From NCBI RefSeq assembly GCF_027941955.1, contig NZ_CP115960.1, positions 682,001-746,000 on the forward strand: a DNA stretch of 64,000 nucleotides. The letters run 5' to 3'. Positions 50,985-63,261 of the stretch are shown one piece after another. The notes under the pieces are model-generated. The model made no database searches, was not told the origin of the DNA, and worked only from the letters and a program-made list of their open reading frames with translations. Position 1 is the first letter of the stretch, and the number at the start of each line of letters is the position of its first letter. The position numbers and the translations under genes are program-made. This DNA comes from Sphingomonas sp. 7/4-4. Its GTDB lineage: Bacteria > Pseudomonadota > Alphaproteobacteria > Sphingomonadales > Sphingomonadaceae.

Positions 50985-51322
50985 GCATCGCTCCCGAACA
51001 GGCGCGCCATCTGCCGGTAGGCGAGCCAGCCGAGCAGGCCGGCAAGCGCGAGCGCGACGACGATCACGATCAGCGTGGCGAGGGCCGGGCCGATCAGCGG
51101 CATCAGCGACAGGATCAGCCCGACGAGCAACGCAGTGACCGAGCAGAGCGCGATCACCAGCGCGGCGATGCCGAGGATCAGCCCGGCTCTGGCCTCGCCG
51201 ACCTTGGTGGTGGCGAGCGTGCGGTAATAATCGATCTCGGCGCGGGCGACGCCCTTGCCGTCCTCGACGAGCCGTCCGATCAGCTCGCCGATGCTCTCTT
51301 CCGCTGTCTCTGGCTCGCTCAC
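50981..51322 (-). CDS. Phage-holin-like superfamily (DUF1469) membrane protein
   Basis: A 113-residue protein with a conserved amphipathic N terminus (IGELIGRLVEDGKGVARAEIDYYR) and two long membrane helices in a hairpin (about residues 46-98). The family, named for a resemblance to holins, is a bacterial envelope family and not a sign of a phage. It is second in the four-gene cluster. Confidence 0.85.
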   Translation of the reverse strand: MSEPETAEESIGELIGRLVEDGKGVARAEIDYYRTLATTKVGEARAGLILGIAALVIALCSVTALLVGLILSLMPLIGPALATLIVIVVALALAGLLGWLAYRQMARLFGSDA

Positions 51323-51335
51323 CCCCGTTATCCCG

Positions 51336-51860
51336 TCAGGCGTCGGTTTTTTCGGAAGCCGCGTCGACCCCCGACTTGATCAGCCGCGCGACGACGAAGC
51401 CGATCGCGGCCGCCGCACCGACGGCGATAACCGGGCTCTTCTTCACCAACTCGGTCGCATCGTTGAACAGATCGTCGACTTCCTTACCGCGCAGGCTCTC
51501 GGCGAAGTTCGAGATGCCCTGGGCGGCGGAGCGGGCATATTTGCCATATTGCTCGCCGAGCCGCGCATCGACGTCGAGAGCGGCACCCTCGAACATCTTG
51601 GCGACCTCGTCGAGCGCGTTGGTGGCGCGTTCCTTGTTCTCGCCGGCAAAGGCGCGGGCGCGGTCGGCCGCCTGCGTGCCCAGCTTCGATGCCTCGTCCT
51701 TGAGCTTCTGAGTCGTGCCGGATGTGGATTCGCCGAGATCGCCCGCCGCTTCGAAGTTGATCGCCGCAGGTCCCGTGCCGCCGGCCGTCGCCTCGAGCTT
51801 GGGGTCTCCGAGAGCGACTTGCTCGCCGCCGGTGGATTTTGGGGTCTTCGCGTCAGCCAT
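51336..51860 (-). CDS. ElaB/YqjD-like helical protein with C-terminal membrane helix
   Basis: A 174-residue protein: a disordered N terminus, a long amphipathic helical stretch of the LEA/apolipophorin type (AADRARAFAGENKERATNAL), and a C-terminal membrane segment PVIAVGAAAAIGFVVARLI followed by a short polar end. This matches the plan of ElaB/YqjD, inner-membrane proteins that bind ribosomes in stationary phase in E. coli; sequence similarity is weak. It leads the four-gene cluster and follows a candidate EcfG promoter. Confidence 0.7.
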   Translation of the reverse strand: MADAKTPKSTGGEQVALGDPKLEATAGGTGPAAINFEAAGDLGESTSGTTQKLKDEASKLGTQAADRARAFAGENKERATNALDEVAKMFEGAALDVDARLGEQYGKYARSAAQGISNFAESLRGKEVDDLFNDATELVKKSPVIAVGAAAAIGFVVARLIKSGVDAASEKTDA

Positions 51861-51891
51861 GGCTTGGGCCCTTTCAGTTACTCGTGCAGAG

Positions 51892-51916
51892 AACCATGGC
51901 CGTACGCGCCGGTTCC
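51892..51916 (-). promoter_or_regulatory. Candidate EcfG (general stress) promoter
   Basis: On the minus strand GGAAC (51916-51912) and GGTT (51895-51892) are 16 bases apart, close to the alphaproteobacterial EcfG consensus GGAAC-N16/17-CGTT. The -10 element lies about 32 bases before the ATG at 51860, a proper distance. Confidence 0.5.
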
Positions 51917-51994
51917 ATCCTCTGCGTTGCCCGGGAGCACAGGAGCGGTTAGAGGCTCGCGCGCGCCCTCGGGCAATCCAATTACCCTAAGTAG

Positions 51995-53284
<1,290 letters not shown>

Positions 53285-53291
53285 ACCATTC

Positions 53292-53398
53292 CGTCACCCC
53301 GGCCTTGTGCCGGGGTCCACTCAGCCTCACGGTCTATCCGTCTATGGCTGATCCAGCCGGTGCCTCCCGGTGGACTCCGGCACAAGGCCGGGGTGACG
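53292..53398. repeat. Long palindromic intergenic repeat after eno
   Basis: Two 29-base arms (53292-53320 and 53370-53398) are inverted copies with one mismatch, for example CACCCCGGCCTTGTGCCGGG against its complement. Forty-nine bases lie between. Such elements are dispersed in sphingomonad intergenic regions; this one may also serve as a transcription end. Confidence 0.8.
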
Positions 53399-53477
53399 AG
53401 GGGTTTTCGTGTCTTCGGCTCGGCTAAGTGAAACTGCGGCCTTGATTAACGACTCTGGTTACGCAAGAATCAACCCG

Positions 53478-53795
53478 ATGGCGCGCACTTCTCCGATCAA
53501 TACGCTTCTGCGCCGCGCGGGGCTTCCCGCCGCGGTGCTCATCGCCATGGGCTTTTTCGGCTATAACGCAGTGCTGGGGCCCACGGGCATCGTCGCGGCG
53601 CGGGAGTTGAAGACCGAGCTCGCGCAGAAGAATCTGGAATATGCGGCGCTGGCCAAGAAGCGTGCCGAGATCAAGAATCGCGTCGACTTGCTCGATCCCA
53701 AGCGCGGCGCCGACCCCGACATGGTCGACGAGCTGGTGCGCAAACAGCTCAACGTCGCGCGTCCCGATGAAGTCATCGTCCCGCTCGACAAATAG
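53478..53795 (+). CDS. ftsB: Septum formation initiator family protein (FtsB/DivIC)
   Basis: A 105-residue bitopic division protein: a short cytosolic N terminus, one membrane helix (PAAVLIAMGFFGYNAVLG), then a periplasmic coiled coil (ELKTELAQKNLEYAALAKKRAEI) and the conserved end region DPDMVDELVRKQLN. FtsB with FtsL and FtsQ activates septal wall synthesis. ATG 53478 is chosen over 53409 because the extra N-terminal residues are not typical. The eno-ftsB-pdhA order is conserved in alphaproteobacteria. Confidence 0.9.
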   Translation: MARTSPINTLLRRAGLPAAVLIAMGFFGYNAVLGPTGIVAARELKTELAQKNLEYAALAKKRAEIKNRVDLLDPKRGADPDMVDELVRKQLNVARPDEVIVPLDK

Positions 53796-53997
53796 TCCGG
53801 AACAGCCGCGTTTCGCGGCGTTCGACAGCCTGATAATTGGTATCCCATTTTACCATCTCGGCGTGCACGTGCCGGGAAGCGTGTCGTTTGCGCAACGCGC
53901 GGAATGAACGCCGGCCTTTCGCGTGCGTTGACGTTGCGTCGGGGCCGAAAACACGCCTATAGGCGCCGCATTGACCTTCCGGGCATGAGGATTTCCT

Positions 53998-55047
53998 GTG
54001 GCCAAAACGCCGGCACGCAAAGCGTCTACCGAACCTGCGGTACCGAACCGCGAACGACCCAGCGAACCAGAACGGTACAAAGCATCCAAGGAGCAGCTGC
54101 TCGAATTCTACAAGCAGATGCTGCTCATCCGCCGCTTCGAAGAGAAAGCAGGGCAGCTCTACGGGCTCGGCTTCATCGGCGGCTTCTGCCACCTCTATAT
54201 CGGTCAGGAGGCCGTTGCGGTCGGCCTGCAGTCGGCGCTGGACGGCGAGAAGGATTCGGTGATCACCGGCTATCGCGACCACGGCCACATGCTCGCTTAC
54301 GGCATCGATCCCAAGGTGATCATGGCCGAGCTGACCGGGCGCGGCGCAGGCATCAGCCGCGGCAAGGGCGGCTCGATGCACATGTTCTCGACCGAGAAGA
54401 AGTTCTACGGCGGCCACGGCATCGTCGGCGCGCAAGTCTCGCTCGGCACCGGCCTCGCCTTCGCGCATAAATATAACGAGGATGGCGGCGTCGCGATGGC
54501 CTATTTCGGCGACGGCGCGTCGAACCAGGGCCAGGTCTACGAATCGTTCAACATGGCCGAGCTGTGGAAGCTCCCGATCATCTATGTGATCGAGAACAAC
54601 CAATATGCGATGGGCACCAGCGTCAATCGCTCCTCGTCCGAGGACCAGCTGTACAAGCGCGGCGAAAGCTTCCGCATTCCCGGCATCCAGGTGGACGGCA
54701 TGGACGTGCTCGCCTGCCGCGGCGCCGCCGAGGAGGCTTTGGCCTGGGTCCGCGCGGGCAAGGGCCCGATCATCCTCGAGATGAAGACGTACCGTTACCG
54801 TGGTCACTCGATGTCGGATCCGGCCAAGTATCGCAGCCGCGAGGAAGTCCAGTCGGTGCGCGAGAAGTCCGACCCGATCGAGGCGGTAAAGCGCGAGCTC
54901 GACCAGCTCGGCGTCAAGGAGGACGAACTCAAGACGCTCGAGCAGGAAATCCGGAAAGTCGTGAACGAAGCCGCCGATTACGCCGAGCAGACCCCCGAAC
55001 CCGACCCCGCGGAACTATACACCGACGTGCTGGTGGAGACCTATTGA
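53998..55047 (+). CDS. pdhA: Pyruvate dehydrogenase E1 component subunit alpha
   Basis: A 349-residue thiamine-diphosphate enzyme subunit. The TPP motif [17 protein letters not shown]...NN is near residue 168, and [18 protein letters not shown] with the phosphorylation-loop region of E1-alpha is near residue 264. With PdhB it decarboxylates pyruvate and passes the acetyl group to lipoyl-E2. GTG 53998 follows a poorly resolved ribosome site. pdhB starts one base after its stop. Confidence 0.96.
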   Translation: MAKTPARKASTEPAVPNRERPSEPERYKASKEQLLEFYKQMLLIRRFEEKAGQLYGLGFIGGFCHLYIGQEAVAVGLQSALDGEKDSVITGYRDHGHMLAYGIDPKVIMAELTGRGAGISRGKGGSMHMFSTEKKFYGGHGIVGAQVSLGTGLAFAHKYNEDGGVAMAYFGDGASNQGQVYESFNMAELWKLPIIYVIENNQYAMGTSVNRSSSEDQLYKRGESFRIPGIQVDGMDVLACRGAAEEALAWVRAGKGPIILEMKTYRYRGHSMSDPAKYRSREEVQSVREKSDPIEAVKRELDQLGVKEDELKTLEQEIRKVVNEAADYAEQTPEPDPAELYTDVLVETY

Positions 55048-55048
55048 G

Positions 55049-56455
<1,407 letters not shown>

Positions 56456-56464
56456 GCGACGGAC

Positions 56465-56484
56465 GGGGCGCTCTCGGGCGCCCC
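56465..56484. terminator. Hairpin between convergent pdhB and tad gene
   Basis: GGGGCGC (56465-56471) and GCGCCCC (56478-56484) form a 7-base stem with a 6-base loop, shared by the two convergent stops. No T-run on either side. Confidence 0.5.
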
Positions 56485-56493
56485 GCCGGCGCG

Positions 56494-57211
56494 TCAGCAG
56501 GTCGAGGCGGTGACGCCGTTGACCTTGTACACTCCGTTAGGGTGTGTCGGGTTGGGATTATTCTGCTCGACGCCGTTGACGGTGATCTTGCTGTCGTCGC
56601 TGGTGTCGCGACGATCGCGGACCATCATCGAGGCAACCTCGTTCATCTCGCTCGTCGGCGACAGCGAAGTCTTGACCAGCGGCTGATATTTATAGCGCAC
56701 CTCGACGAACATGGCGACGCCATCGGGCGGCGCGATGATCTGCCGGTTGGCGGGGCCCACGCCGTCGACACTGGTCGCCGAGACGGGAGTGCCGTAGCTC
56801 GATGCCCAGCTGGTCATGGTGCCTTTGCAGCGCTGCCAGCGAATCCGGTATTTGTTCGCGGTCGTTGGGTGCGGTTCGACGCTCGATATGATCACGCGCC
56901 CGTTGGCGAACAGGTTCAGCTCGCTTGCCTGGAAATTGGCGCCGGTGAGCAGGTCCTCGATGTCGCTCTCATAGACCTTCTTGGATCTCGAGCTGGCTGC
57001 CCGAGCCCATGCGCGCGGAATTGTCCGCCAGCTGAAGCGCGATCTGGCTGACGCGCATCCGGGTGATGATGTAGTTGGTCAATTCCGCGCCGGTGAGGCT
57101 CATCGCCAGCAGGATCGGCATCGAAAAGGCGAATTCGAGCAGCGCCAGCCCGCTGGTGTCGCGGCCGAACCGCCCCGCGGCCGCCCGGAACAGGGTGAGT
57201 CCGTGCTTCAC
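56494..57211 (-). CDS. TadE-like pseudopilin, one frameshift
   Basis: About 238 residues. The N-terminal SGLALLEFAFSMPILLAMSL is the TadE signature helix with Glu after the cleavage region, followed by a beta-rich periplasmic part. The frame breaks at 56984-56990: the minus strand reads GAGATCC where GAGTCC is expected; correction joins GSGSQLE to SKKVYESDIEDLLTGANFQ. The GTG start at 57211 overlaps the TadE gene upstream. It belongs to the pseudopilin set of Flp (Tad) pili. Confidence 0.82.
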
Positions 57212-57834
57212 GTGCAACTCCTCACTGCCGGCGCTCCCTGATCGCCATAAGGCTGGTTGCGCAGGATCGTCTGGGCTCTCACCGTGGTCGTGCTCGACCC
57301 GCCGATGAAATTGTTGAGCGGAAAGAAGCGCGGATAGGTGACTGTCGCGGTATAGAGCACCGCATCCTTTGCGCCGCCCTGGTTGAGGTTGCCGCCCGTC
57401 GCATCCCATCGGCCATTGCCGTTGGAATCCTCATAGGGTTCGCCCGGCGTGAGGCCCTGCGGGCCGTCACAGGTGCCGTTATGGTTGGTGTCGGTATAGG
57501 GCTCGAACTGCGAGGCCGCAGCCTGCGCGTAGTTGCGATACCATTGGCGCGTGATCGTCACGACGCCGTTGTTGGCGAGTGCCTTGATCTGGTTCCTCAC
57601 CTTGTCGTCGAGCGTGGTCTGCGTGGCGCTGTTGAGGCCGGATTCGAGCGTCGCGTCGCGCGCGACCTTCTGCACGACGCCCTGCAGCGCTGCGCGCATA
57701 TAGAGCGTGTGCGCCACGTCGAATGCGCCGAGAAGCAACAGCCCCATCACCGGCGCCACGATGGCGAACTCGACGACGGTGACGCCGCGCTCGTCGTGCG
57801 CGACCCGGCGCAGGTGTTGAACAGGGCCGATCAC
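57208..57834 (-). CDS. TadE-family pseudopilin
   Basis: A 208-residue protein. After a short basic cytosolic end comes GVTVVEFAIVAPVMGLLLLG, the TadE signature helix with the conserved Glu, then a long periplasmic domain with NHNGTCDGPQ and NGNGRWDATGG inserts that look like calcium-binding Asp/Asn/Gly loops. GTG 57834 overlaps the stop of tadG by four bases. Frame intact. Confidence 0.85.
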   Translation of the reverse strand: MIGPVQHLRRVAHDERGVTVVEFAIVAPVMGLLLLGAFDVAHTLYMRAALQGVVQKVARDATLESGLNSATQTTLDDKVRNQIKALANNGVVTITRQWYRNYAQAAASQFEPYTDTNHNGTCDGPQGLTPGEPYEDSNGNGRWDATGGNLNQGGAKDAVLYTATVTYPRFFPLNNFIGGSSTTTVRAQTILRNQPYGDQGAPAVRSCT

Positions 57835-59945
57835 TTGGTGAGCCTCAACTGCGAGATCTGGTCCGCGATCGATTTGAAGGTCCGTTGCAGACCCACCGAA
57901 TCCGTCGCCTCGTAATATTCGCCGCCGTCCCTCGCGCAGGCCTTGAGCCGGTCCACGGTCTCCTGTGCCTGCCCTTCGCCGAAATTGATCACCCAGAGCT
58001 TGATGTTCGAGTTCTTCACCCAATTGCAGATCGCGAGAAACCGCAGGTTCACCTGCTCGTCGAGCTGCGCCTTGGTGGGGTTATCCGGCGTCTGGCGACT
58101 GTCGAAGAAGGGCAGGCCGTAGGCAGCATAGTCGTAGTTGTTCGCGTTGGTGTCGCCGTCGGTCATGAAGATCATGTGCCGTTCGATCTCACCGCCGTTC
58201 GGCGTGGTGGCGTTCTCGTTCTTGAAGATGCCGGTGGGCGACATCAGGCGCGCGCCCCAGATCATGCCGATGTCGTGATAGGTGTTGCCGGCCGGATTGA
58301 GCGAGTTGACATAGCTCTGGAACGTCGACGCGCTGGCCCAGGACTGGAGCTTTCGCGCCTCGGTCGGACAGTAGAAGGTAGACCGGTTATTGTAATCGGT
58401 ATTGTTGGTGAGTGGGTTCGTAGTCCAGTTGCTGGTGTTGCCATTTGTCCAGCTGCTGCCGTCGTAGTTGACGCCGGAGGTCGATCCTCGCGTGAAGATC
58501 AGCTGCGGCAATGCGGGCCTCCAACGCGAATCGTCGTCGAACGGCACCAGATCGATGTCCAGATCGAGCGCGTCCGTCGGAATCGGGTCGTAGTCGGTGG
58601 CCTGGATCGTCGCGCGCTCCTCGATGCACCCGGACCAGGTGATCGTCGCCTGCGGGATGTCCATTCCACCGACGCCGGGTACGGGATCCGCGATCGAATG
58701 CGTATCGGGATCCGCCGTCGAGCTCGGCATGGTGAAGCTGTTGTTCCAGCTGCTCCCGCCGGCCTTGAGCCCGCTGACGGTGACCGGAATCTGGTTATAC
58801 TCCCAGTTCGCGAACTTTTCCTCGTAATAAGTGGTGGTGGTCGTCTTCTTGCGGCGGCAGCTCTTCCTGTTGTCGTTCCAACCGGTCGAGCGGTCGGGTG
58901 CGTTGCCCCAGCTCTCGGTCGGGTTCGATCCCGACGACCAGCCCCATTCGCCGGTCGAGGTGTTGTCCGTGGCAGCCCCATCGGTCGGGAAGCTTGATCT
59001 GATCGTCGGTGCGGGGACCGGACCACCCGAACTGGCCGGAGTCGGCGTGAAGGACCCAACGGCCTGGTTGTTCATGAACAGGACGCAGTCGCTTTGGGTA
59101 AGCGAGCCGCCGCCATAGCTTTCCCAGCGCGTCTCGGTCTTCTGGGGCGGAACGGCAATGTGCGGCAGGCGCGTCTGATACACCCAGCTGTCGACCAGAT
59201 AGTCGTTGGGCAGCAGCTTGCCGACGTTCACATTGGTCGAATAGGGCACGAAGCCGAAGCGGATCTGCACCTGGTTGCCTGTGCCGCCGCTCGGCTCGTC
59301 GCCGTCGCAATCGACATCCGGCACGTCGAGCCGCGCCACGATCTGGTAGAAGCACTTCACTGCCGTGCGCAGCGCGGCGATGCGTGAGTTCGCGTCGCCG
59401 TTGCAGCTGGGGTCGCCGTTCGGACAAAAGTTCATCGAGCCCGTTGTATCGAGCACGAACATCACATCGGTGTTCGGCAGCCGCATTTCGGCGTCGCACG
59501 TGACGCTGAGCGTCTCGCTGGTCTTGCCGAAGATGCGCATCAACGTCATCGGCACCGTCGCCGATGCCGTCCCGGTCACTTTGCCGGCGGATTCGGTGAA
59601 GGTCTTGGCGACCGTATTCGGATCGACGCCATAGGCGTTCTTGTTGTAGTTGGCGTCGAAGAACTTCTCGGCCTGGACCTTGGGGAAGCTCGCGACATTG
59701 TTGACCGTCTGCGTCCAGGTGCCGCCGCCCATCGCCTTACGACCTGCTAGCGCGCCGGCGTCGCAACCATGTTGCAGGCGCGTCTTGACGATGTACATGC
59801 GGCTGATGTCGATGCCGCCGCCCACCATGCCCGCGAGAGGAATCAGCGCCATCGTCATGATCGCCAGCGTGTTGGCGCGCGTATCCCGGGCGAACCCCGT
59901 CAGGAACCCCTTCGCCTTCGCCAAGCTATGCCGATTGCCCACCAT
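57831..59945 (-). CDS. TadG-like protein with VWA domain
   Basis: A 704-residue protein. An N-terminal membrane segment (ANTLAIMTMALIPLAGMVGG) and GIDISRMYIVKTRLQHGCDAG are the TadG signature. A von Willebrand A domain follows with MIDAS FVLDTTGSMNF (Asp166, Thr168, Ser170) and a long Ser/Asn/Thr-rich insert. TadG helps anchor Flp pili at the outer envelope. The rest of the tad cluster (pilin, ATPase, secretin) is not in this window. It leads the three tad genes. Confidence 0.85.
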   Translation of the reverse strand: MVGNRHSLAKAKGFLTGFARDTRANTLAIMTMALIPLAGMVGGGIDISRMYIVKTRLQHGCDAGALAGRKAMGGGTWTQTVNNVASFPKVQAEKFFDANYNKNAYGVDPNTVAKTFTESAGKVTGTASATVPMTLMRIFGKTSETLSVTCDAEMRLPNTDVMFVLDTTGSMNFCPNGDPSCNGDANSRIAALRTAVKCFYQIVARLDVPDVDCDGDEPSGGTGNQVQIRFGFVPYSTNVNVGKLLPNDYLVDSWVYQTRLPHIAVPPQKTETRWESYGGGSLTQSDCVLFMNNQAVGSFTPTPASSGGPVPAPTIRSSFPTDGAATDNTSTGEWGWSSGSNPTESWGNAPDRSTGWNDNRKSCRRKKTTTTTYYEEKFANWEYNQIPVTVSGLKAGGSSWNNSFTMPSSTADPDTHSIADPVPGVGGMDIPQATITWSGCIEERATIQATDYDPIPTDALDLDIDLVPFDDDSRWRPALPQLIFTRGSTSGVNYDGSSWTNGNTSNWTTNPLTNNTDYNNRSTFYCPTEARKLQSWASASTFQSYVNSLNPAGNTYHDIGMIWGARLMSPTGIFKNENATTPNGGEIERHMIFMTDGDTNANNYDYAAYGLPFFDSRQTPDNPTKAQLDEQVNLRFLAICNWVKNSNIKLWVINFGEGQAQETVDRLKACARDGGEYYEATDSVGLQRTFKSIADQISQLRLTK

Positions 59946-60032
59946 TTTTGCGACCCCGGTCCCCGATCAACGCAGCGTCATGCCGCACGCACAGCTAACG
60001 CCCCATAAATCGAGCTGGTTAACGGGTGGCTT

Positions 60033-60722
60033 ATGGGCGCCGGGGAAATGACCGGAGCGTCGGCGGGGAACCCGGAACGCGCGCTTGCGCTCTCTTATGC
60101 GCCGCGGGGGACTGCGGCTGCGATCGAGGCGCTGTTCGCGCTCGACGACGCACTGGCGCAGTTGCTGCGGACGACGCGCGAGCCTGCTCTGGGCCAGTTG
60201 CGGCTCGCCTGGTGGCGCGAGGCGCTGGCGGAGCTGGACAGCGAGCCGGCTCCGGCTGAGCCCGTCTTGCAAGCGTTGGAACGCGAAGTGCTGCCACGGG
60301 GCGTGCAGGGTGCCGCGCTGTTGCCGATCGTCCATGGCTGGGAAGTGCTGGTCGAAGAGGAGACGCTCGGTCGCGACGCCTTGCTGCGTTTTGGCGCAGG
60401 GCGCGGCCAGCTGTTCGTTGCGGCGGGTATGGCGATCGGCGCCGCGCCGGACGACCCGCTCGCCTCGGCCGGGCAGGGCTGGGCGCTGATCGACCTGGCG
60501 CGCCACCTCCGGGCACCTGGCGAGGCCGCCGAGGCGCGCGATCTCGCCGCGCCGCTGCTCGAAGAGGCCGTATCGAGGCGCTGGAGCCGCAATGGCCGGG
60601 CGCTCGGGGCTCTGGCGCACCTCGCGCGGCTCGATCTGCGCCTGCCGGAAGGCGAGGAGCCGCCGGTCGGGGCACCGCACCGGGTCGGCCGGCTGCTCTG
60701 GCATCGCCTTACCGGCAGCTAG
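60033..60722 (+). CDS. Phytoene/squalene synthase-like protein, catalytic motifs degenerate
   Basis: A 229-residue all-helical protein. QLRLAWWREAL near residue 57 is the family segment that links it to the squalene/phytoene synthase fold. The two Asp-rich diphosphate-binding motifs are not intact: LDDALAQ lacks the final Asp, and LARHLRAPGEAAEARD stands where RDVxxD is expected. This pattern fits the non-catalytic NDUFAF6-like subgroup, tied to complex I assembly in mitochondria. The start may be ATG 60033 or 60048. Confidence 0.7.
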   Translation: MGAGEMTGASAGNPERALALSYAPRGTAAAIEALFALDDALAQLLRTTREPALGQLRLAWWREALAELDSEPAPAEPVLQALEREVLPRGVQGAALLPIVHGWEVLVEEETLGRDALLRFGAGRGQLFVAAGMAIGAAPDDPLASAGQGWALIDLARHLRAPGEAAEARDLAAPLLEEAVSRRWSRNGRALGALAHLARLDLRLPEGEEPPVGAPHRVGRLLWHRLTGS

Positions 60723-60784
60723 GGGCTTGCCAGCGCGACGGACGCGCGTAGCTTGGCGGCTTCGACTCTCGGGGGAGACGTTGG

Positions 60785-61261
60785 ATGTGGCGCTATTTGG
60801 TCGGTGCGGGCGCGGCATTGTTGCTGGGGCTCGCGGGCTTGTTCCTGCTTCGCGGCTCTACCGTACCTGACGTGAAGCTTCCGGGTGCCCCGGCGCCCCG
60901 CGCGGCGGCGCTGGCGGCAGAGGATCCGCTTCCCGAGGAAGCACCACGCGCCAGCGCGAAGACGCGCGAGCAGAAGCGCTTCGATCGTTATGACAAGGAC
61001 CGCAACGACGCGGTGACTCGCGAGGAATATCTGCTCTCGCGGCGGAAGGCCTATGCGAAGCTCGACGCCAATCATGACGGGCGGCTCGATTTCGACGAAT
61101 GGGCGGCGAAGACCACGACCAAATTCGCCGGAGCCGATGCCGACAAATCGGGGGCCTTGAGTCGTGCGGAGTTCCTCGCCACTGCACCCAAGGCCCGCGC
61201 CGGCGCCGAGCCGCGCTGCGCGTGCCCCGCCGCTCCCGCCAAGGAGGAGGCGGAAGACTAA
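60785..61261 (+). CDS. EF-hand protein with N-terminal membrane anchor
   Basis: A 158-residue protein anchored by an N-terminal hydrophobic helix ([17 protein letters not shown]), then a Pro/Ala linker and three EF-hand loops: residues 70-81 ([12 protein letters not shown]), 94-105 ([12 protein letters not shown]) and 118-129 ([12 protein letters not shown]). Loops 2 and 3 have acidic or Asn/Ser ligands at positions 1, 3, 5 and 12; the first lacks Gly at 6. It probably binds calcium in the periplasm. Its stop overlaps that of convergent trmFO. Confidence 0.82.
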   Translation: MWRYLVGAGAALLLGLAGLFLLRGSTVPDVKLPGAPAPRAAALAAEDPLPEEAPRASAKTREQKRFDRYDKDRNDAVTREEYLLSRRKAYAKLDANHDGRLDFDEWAAKTTTKFAGADADKSGALSRAEFLATAPKARAGAEPRCACPAAPAKEEAED

Positions 61262-62570
61262 GCCGGCATCCAGCCGCTGAACGCAGCACGCGCGCGGCTG
61301 GTGTACATCAGCTTGCGGTCGGCCTTTTTCGAGCGACCCTCGATCGGCGGGAACAGCCCGAAATTGACGTTCATCGGCTGATAGGTCTCGATTTCGGCCT
61401 CGCCGGTGATGTGGGCCAGCAGCGCGCCCAAAGCCGTTTCGCGCGGTGGGGCCGGGAGGGTTTGACCGGCGAGCTCGGCAGCGGCGAAGCGGCCCGCGAG
61501 CAGCCCGATCGCGGCGCTCTCGACATAGCCTTCGCAGCCGGTGATCTGGCCGGCAAAGCGGATGTTCGGGCGCGCCTTGAGCCGGAGTGTCGGATCGAGC
61601 AGCTCGGGGGACTTGATGAAGGTGTTGCGGTGCAGGCCGCCCAGCCGGGCGAACTCGGCCTTTTCCAGGCCGGGGATGGTGCGGAACAGCTCGACCTGGG
61701 CGGCATATTTGAGCTTGGTCTGGAAGCCGACCATGTTCCACAGCGTGCCGCTGGCATTGTCCTGCCGGAGCTGGACGACTGCATAAGGCCAGCGCCCGGT
61801 ACGCGGATCGTCGAGGCCGACGCCCTTCATCGGCCCGTAGCGCAAGGTGTCGACGCCGCGCTCGGCCATCACCTCGATCGGCATGCAGCCTTCGAAATAG
61901 GGGACGTTCTCCCACTCGCGGAACTCGGTCTTCTCGCCGGCGAGCAAACCGGCGTGGAAGGCGAGATATTCGTCCTTCGACATCGGGCAGTTGATGTAAT
62001 CCTTGCCCTCGCCCTTGTTCCAGCGCGACTGGTACCAGGCAGTGGTGAAGTCGATGCTCTCGAAATGGACGATCGGGGCGATGGCATCGAAAAGGCGAGC
62101 GCCTCCTTGCCGGTGGCGCTGCCGATGCTCTCGGCGAGGCCGGGCGCAGTGAGCGGGCCGGTGGCGACGATGGTCAGGCCCTCGGCGGGGAGCTGGTCCA
62201 CGCGCTCGCGGACGATAGTGATGTTCGGGTGGGCCTCCAATGCGGCGGTGACGCCGGCCGAGAAGCCGTCGCGGTCGACGGCCAGCGCCGAGCCGGCGGG
62301 GACCTTGTGGATATCGCCCTGGGTGAGGATCAGCGAGCCGAGGTCGCGCATCTCCTGATGGAGCAGGCCGACGGCGTTGCGTTCGGCATCGTCGGAGCGG
62401 AACGAATTGGAGCAGACGAGCTCGGCGAGGCTGTCGGTGTGGTGCGCCGGGGTCCTGTGCCCCGAGCCGCGCATTTCGGAGAGCTTCACCTTGTGCCCGG
62501 CCTGCGCGAGCTGCCATGCGGCTTCGGAACCGGCGAGGCCGCCGCCGATGATGTGGATGTCGTGAGTCAC
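61258..62570 (-). CDS. trmFO: Methylenetetrahydrofolate--tRNA-(uracil-5-)-methyltransferase TrmFO, one frameshift
   Basis: About 437 residues; makes m5U54 in tRNA using methylene-THF and FAD. The FAD motif [18 protein letters not shown] opens the protein. [15 protein letters not shown] (about residue 33) and CSNSFRSDD are family hallmarks, and [17 protein letters not shown] is near the C terminus. The frame breaks at about 62090-62093, where GAAAAGG stands for GAAGAAGG; correction gives [20 protein letters not shown] 62570 gives the family N terminus. Confidence 0.92.
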
Positions 62571-62634
62571 GGCCGGGCGAATAGCGGCAAGCGGGGCGCA
62601 TGACAAAGGCTGTGGCCGCGTTATGCTCCGGGGC

Positions 62635-63261
62635 ATGAACCCGGCCGCGCTCCGCTTGCTCTTCCTTGCCGCATTGGTGGCGGGCGGGAGCTTCTATGCC
62701 ACGCACTGGATCAGCGTGCCCTTCGTGGCGGAGACGGCGTGGAAGGGGGCCGGGGTCGGGCTGCTCGCGCTCTGGGCGGCGGCGCAGGCTCGCGGCACCG
62801 ACGGGTGGCTGATCGCGGCGGCGTTGGCGCTGGGAGCGACCGGCGATGTGCTGCTCGAGACGCATGGGCTGACGATCGGCGCGATCGCCTTCCTGGCCGG
62901 GCATGTCGTCGCCGCGACCCTGTACCTGCGCAACCGGAGCGGGCCGTTGTGGCAGGCCGCCCTGATCGCGGCGGCGGTGGCCGGAGCGGCGTTCCTGCTG
63001 CCCGCGGACCGCGCCGCCGCGCCGGGGATCGCGCTCTACGCCGCGGGGCTGGGGGTGATGTTCGGGACCGCGGCGATCAGCCGGTTTCCGCAGGGGAGCG
63101 TGGGGCTGGGCGCGGCATTGTTCGTGCTTTCGGACCTCCTCATCTTCGGGCGGATGGGGCCGATGGCGGGATCGGCGCTTCCGGCACTGCTCATCTGGCC
63201 GACCTATTTCGCCGGACAGGCGTTGATCGCCTGGGGCGTGGTGCGGAGCTTGCGGGCATGA
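62635..63261 (+). CDS. YhhN/TMEM86-family lysoplasmalogenase-like membrane protein
   Basis: A 208-residue protein of about eight membrane helices. The conserved polar residues of the family occur as GATGDVLLE (about residue 66) and in the last helices around LSDLLIFGR. Members hydrolyse the vinyl-ether bond of lysoplasmalogens; in bacteria the substrate is not settled. ATG 62635 or 62623. It overlaps the next gene by four bases. Confidence 0.85.
   Translation: MNPAALRLLFLAALVAGGSFYATHWISVPFVAETAWKGAGVGLLALWAAAQARGTDGWLIAAALALGATGDVLLETHGLTIGAIAFLAGHVVAATLYLRNRSGPLWQAALIAAAVAGAAFLLPADRAAAPGIALYAAGLGVMFGTAAISRFPQGSVGLGAALFVLSDLLIFGRMGPMAGSALPALLIWPTYFAGQALIAWGVVRSLRA

Noticed and set aside
50981..51322. 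Phage holin as evidence of a prophage
   Set aside because: The holin-like name is a family label; no phage structural, lysis or integration genes are near.
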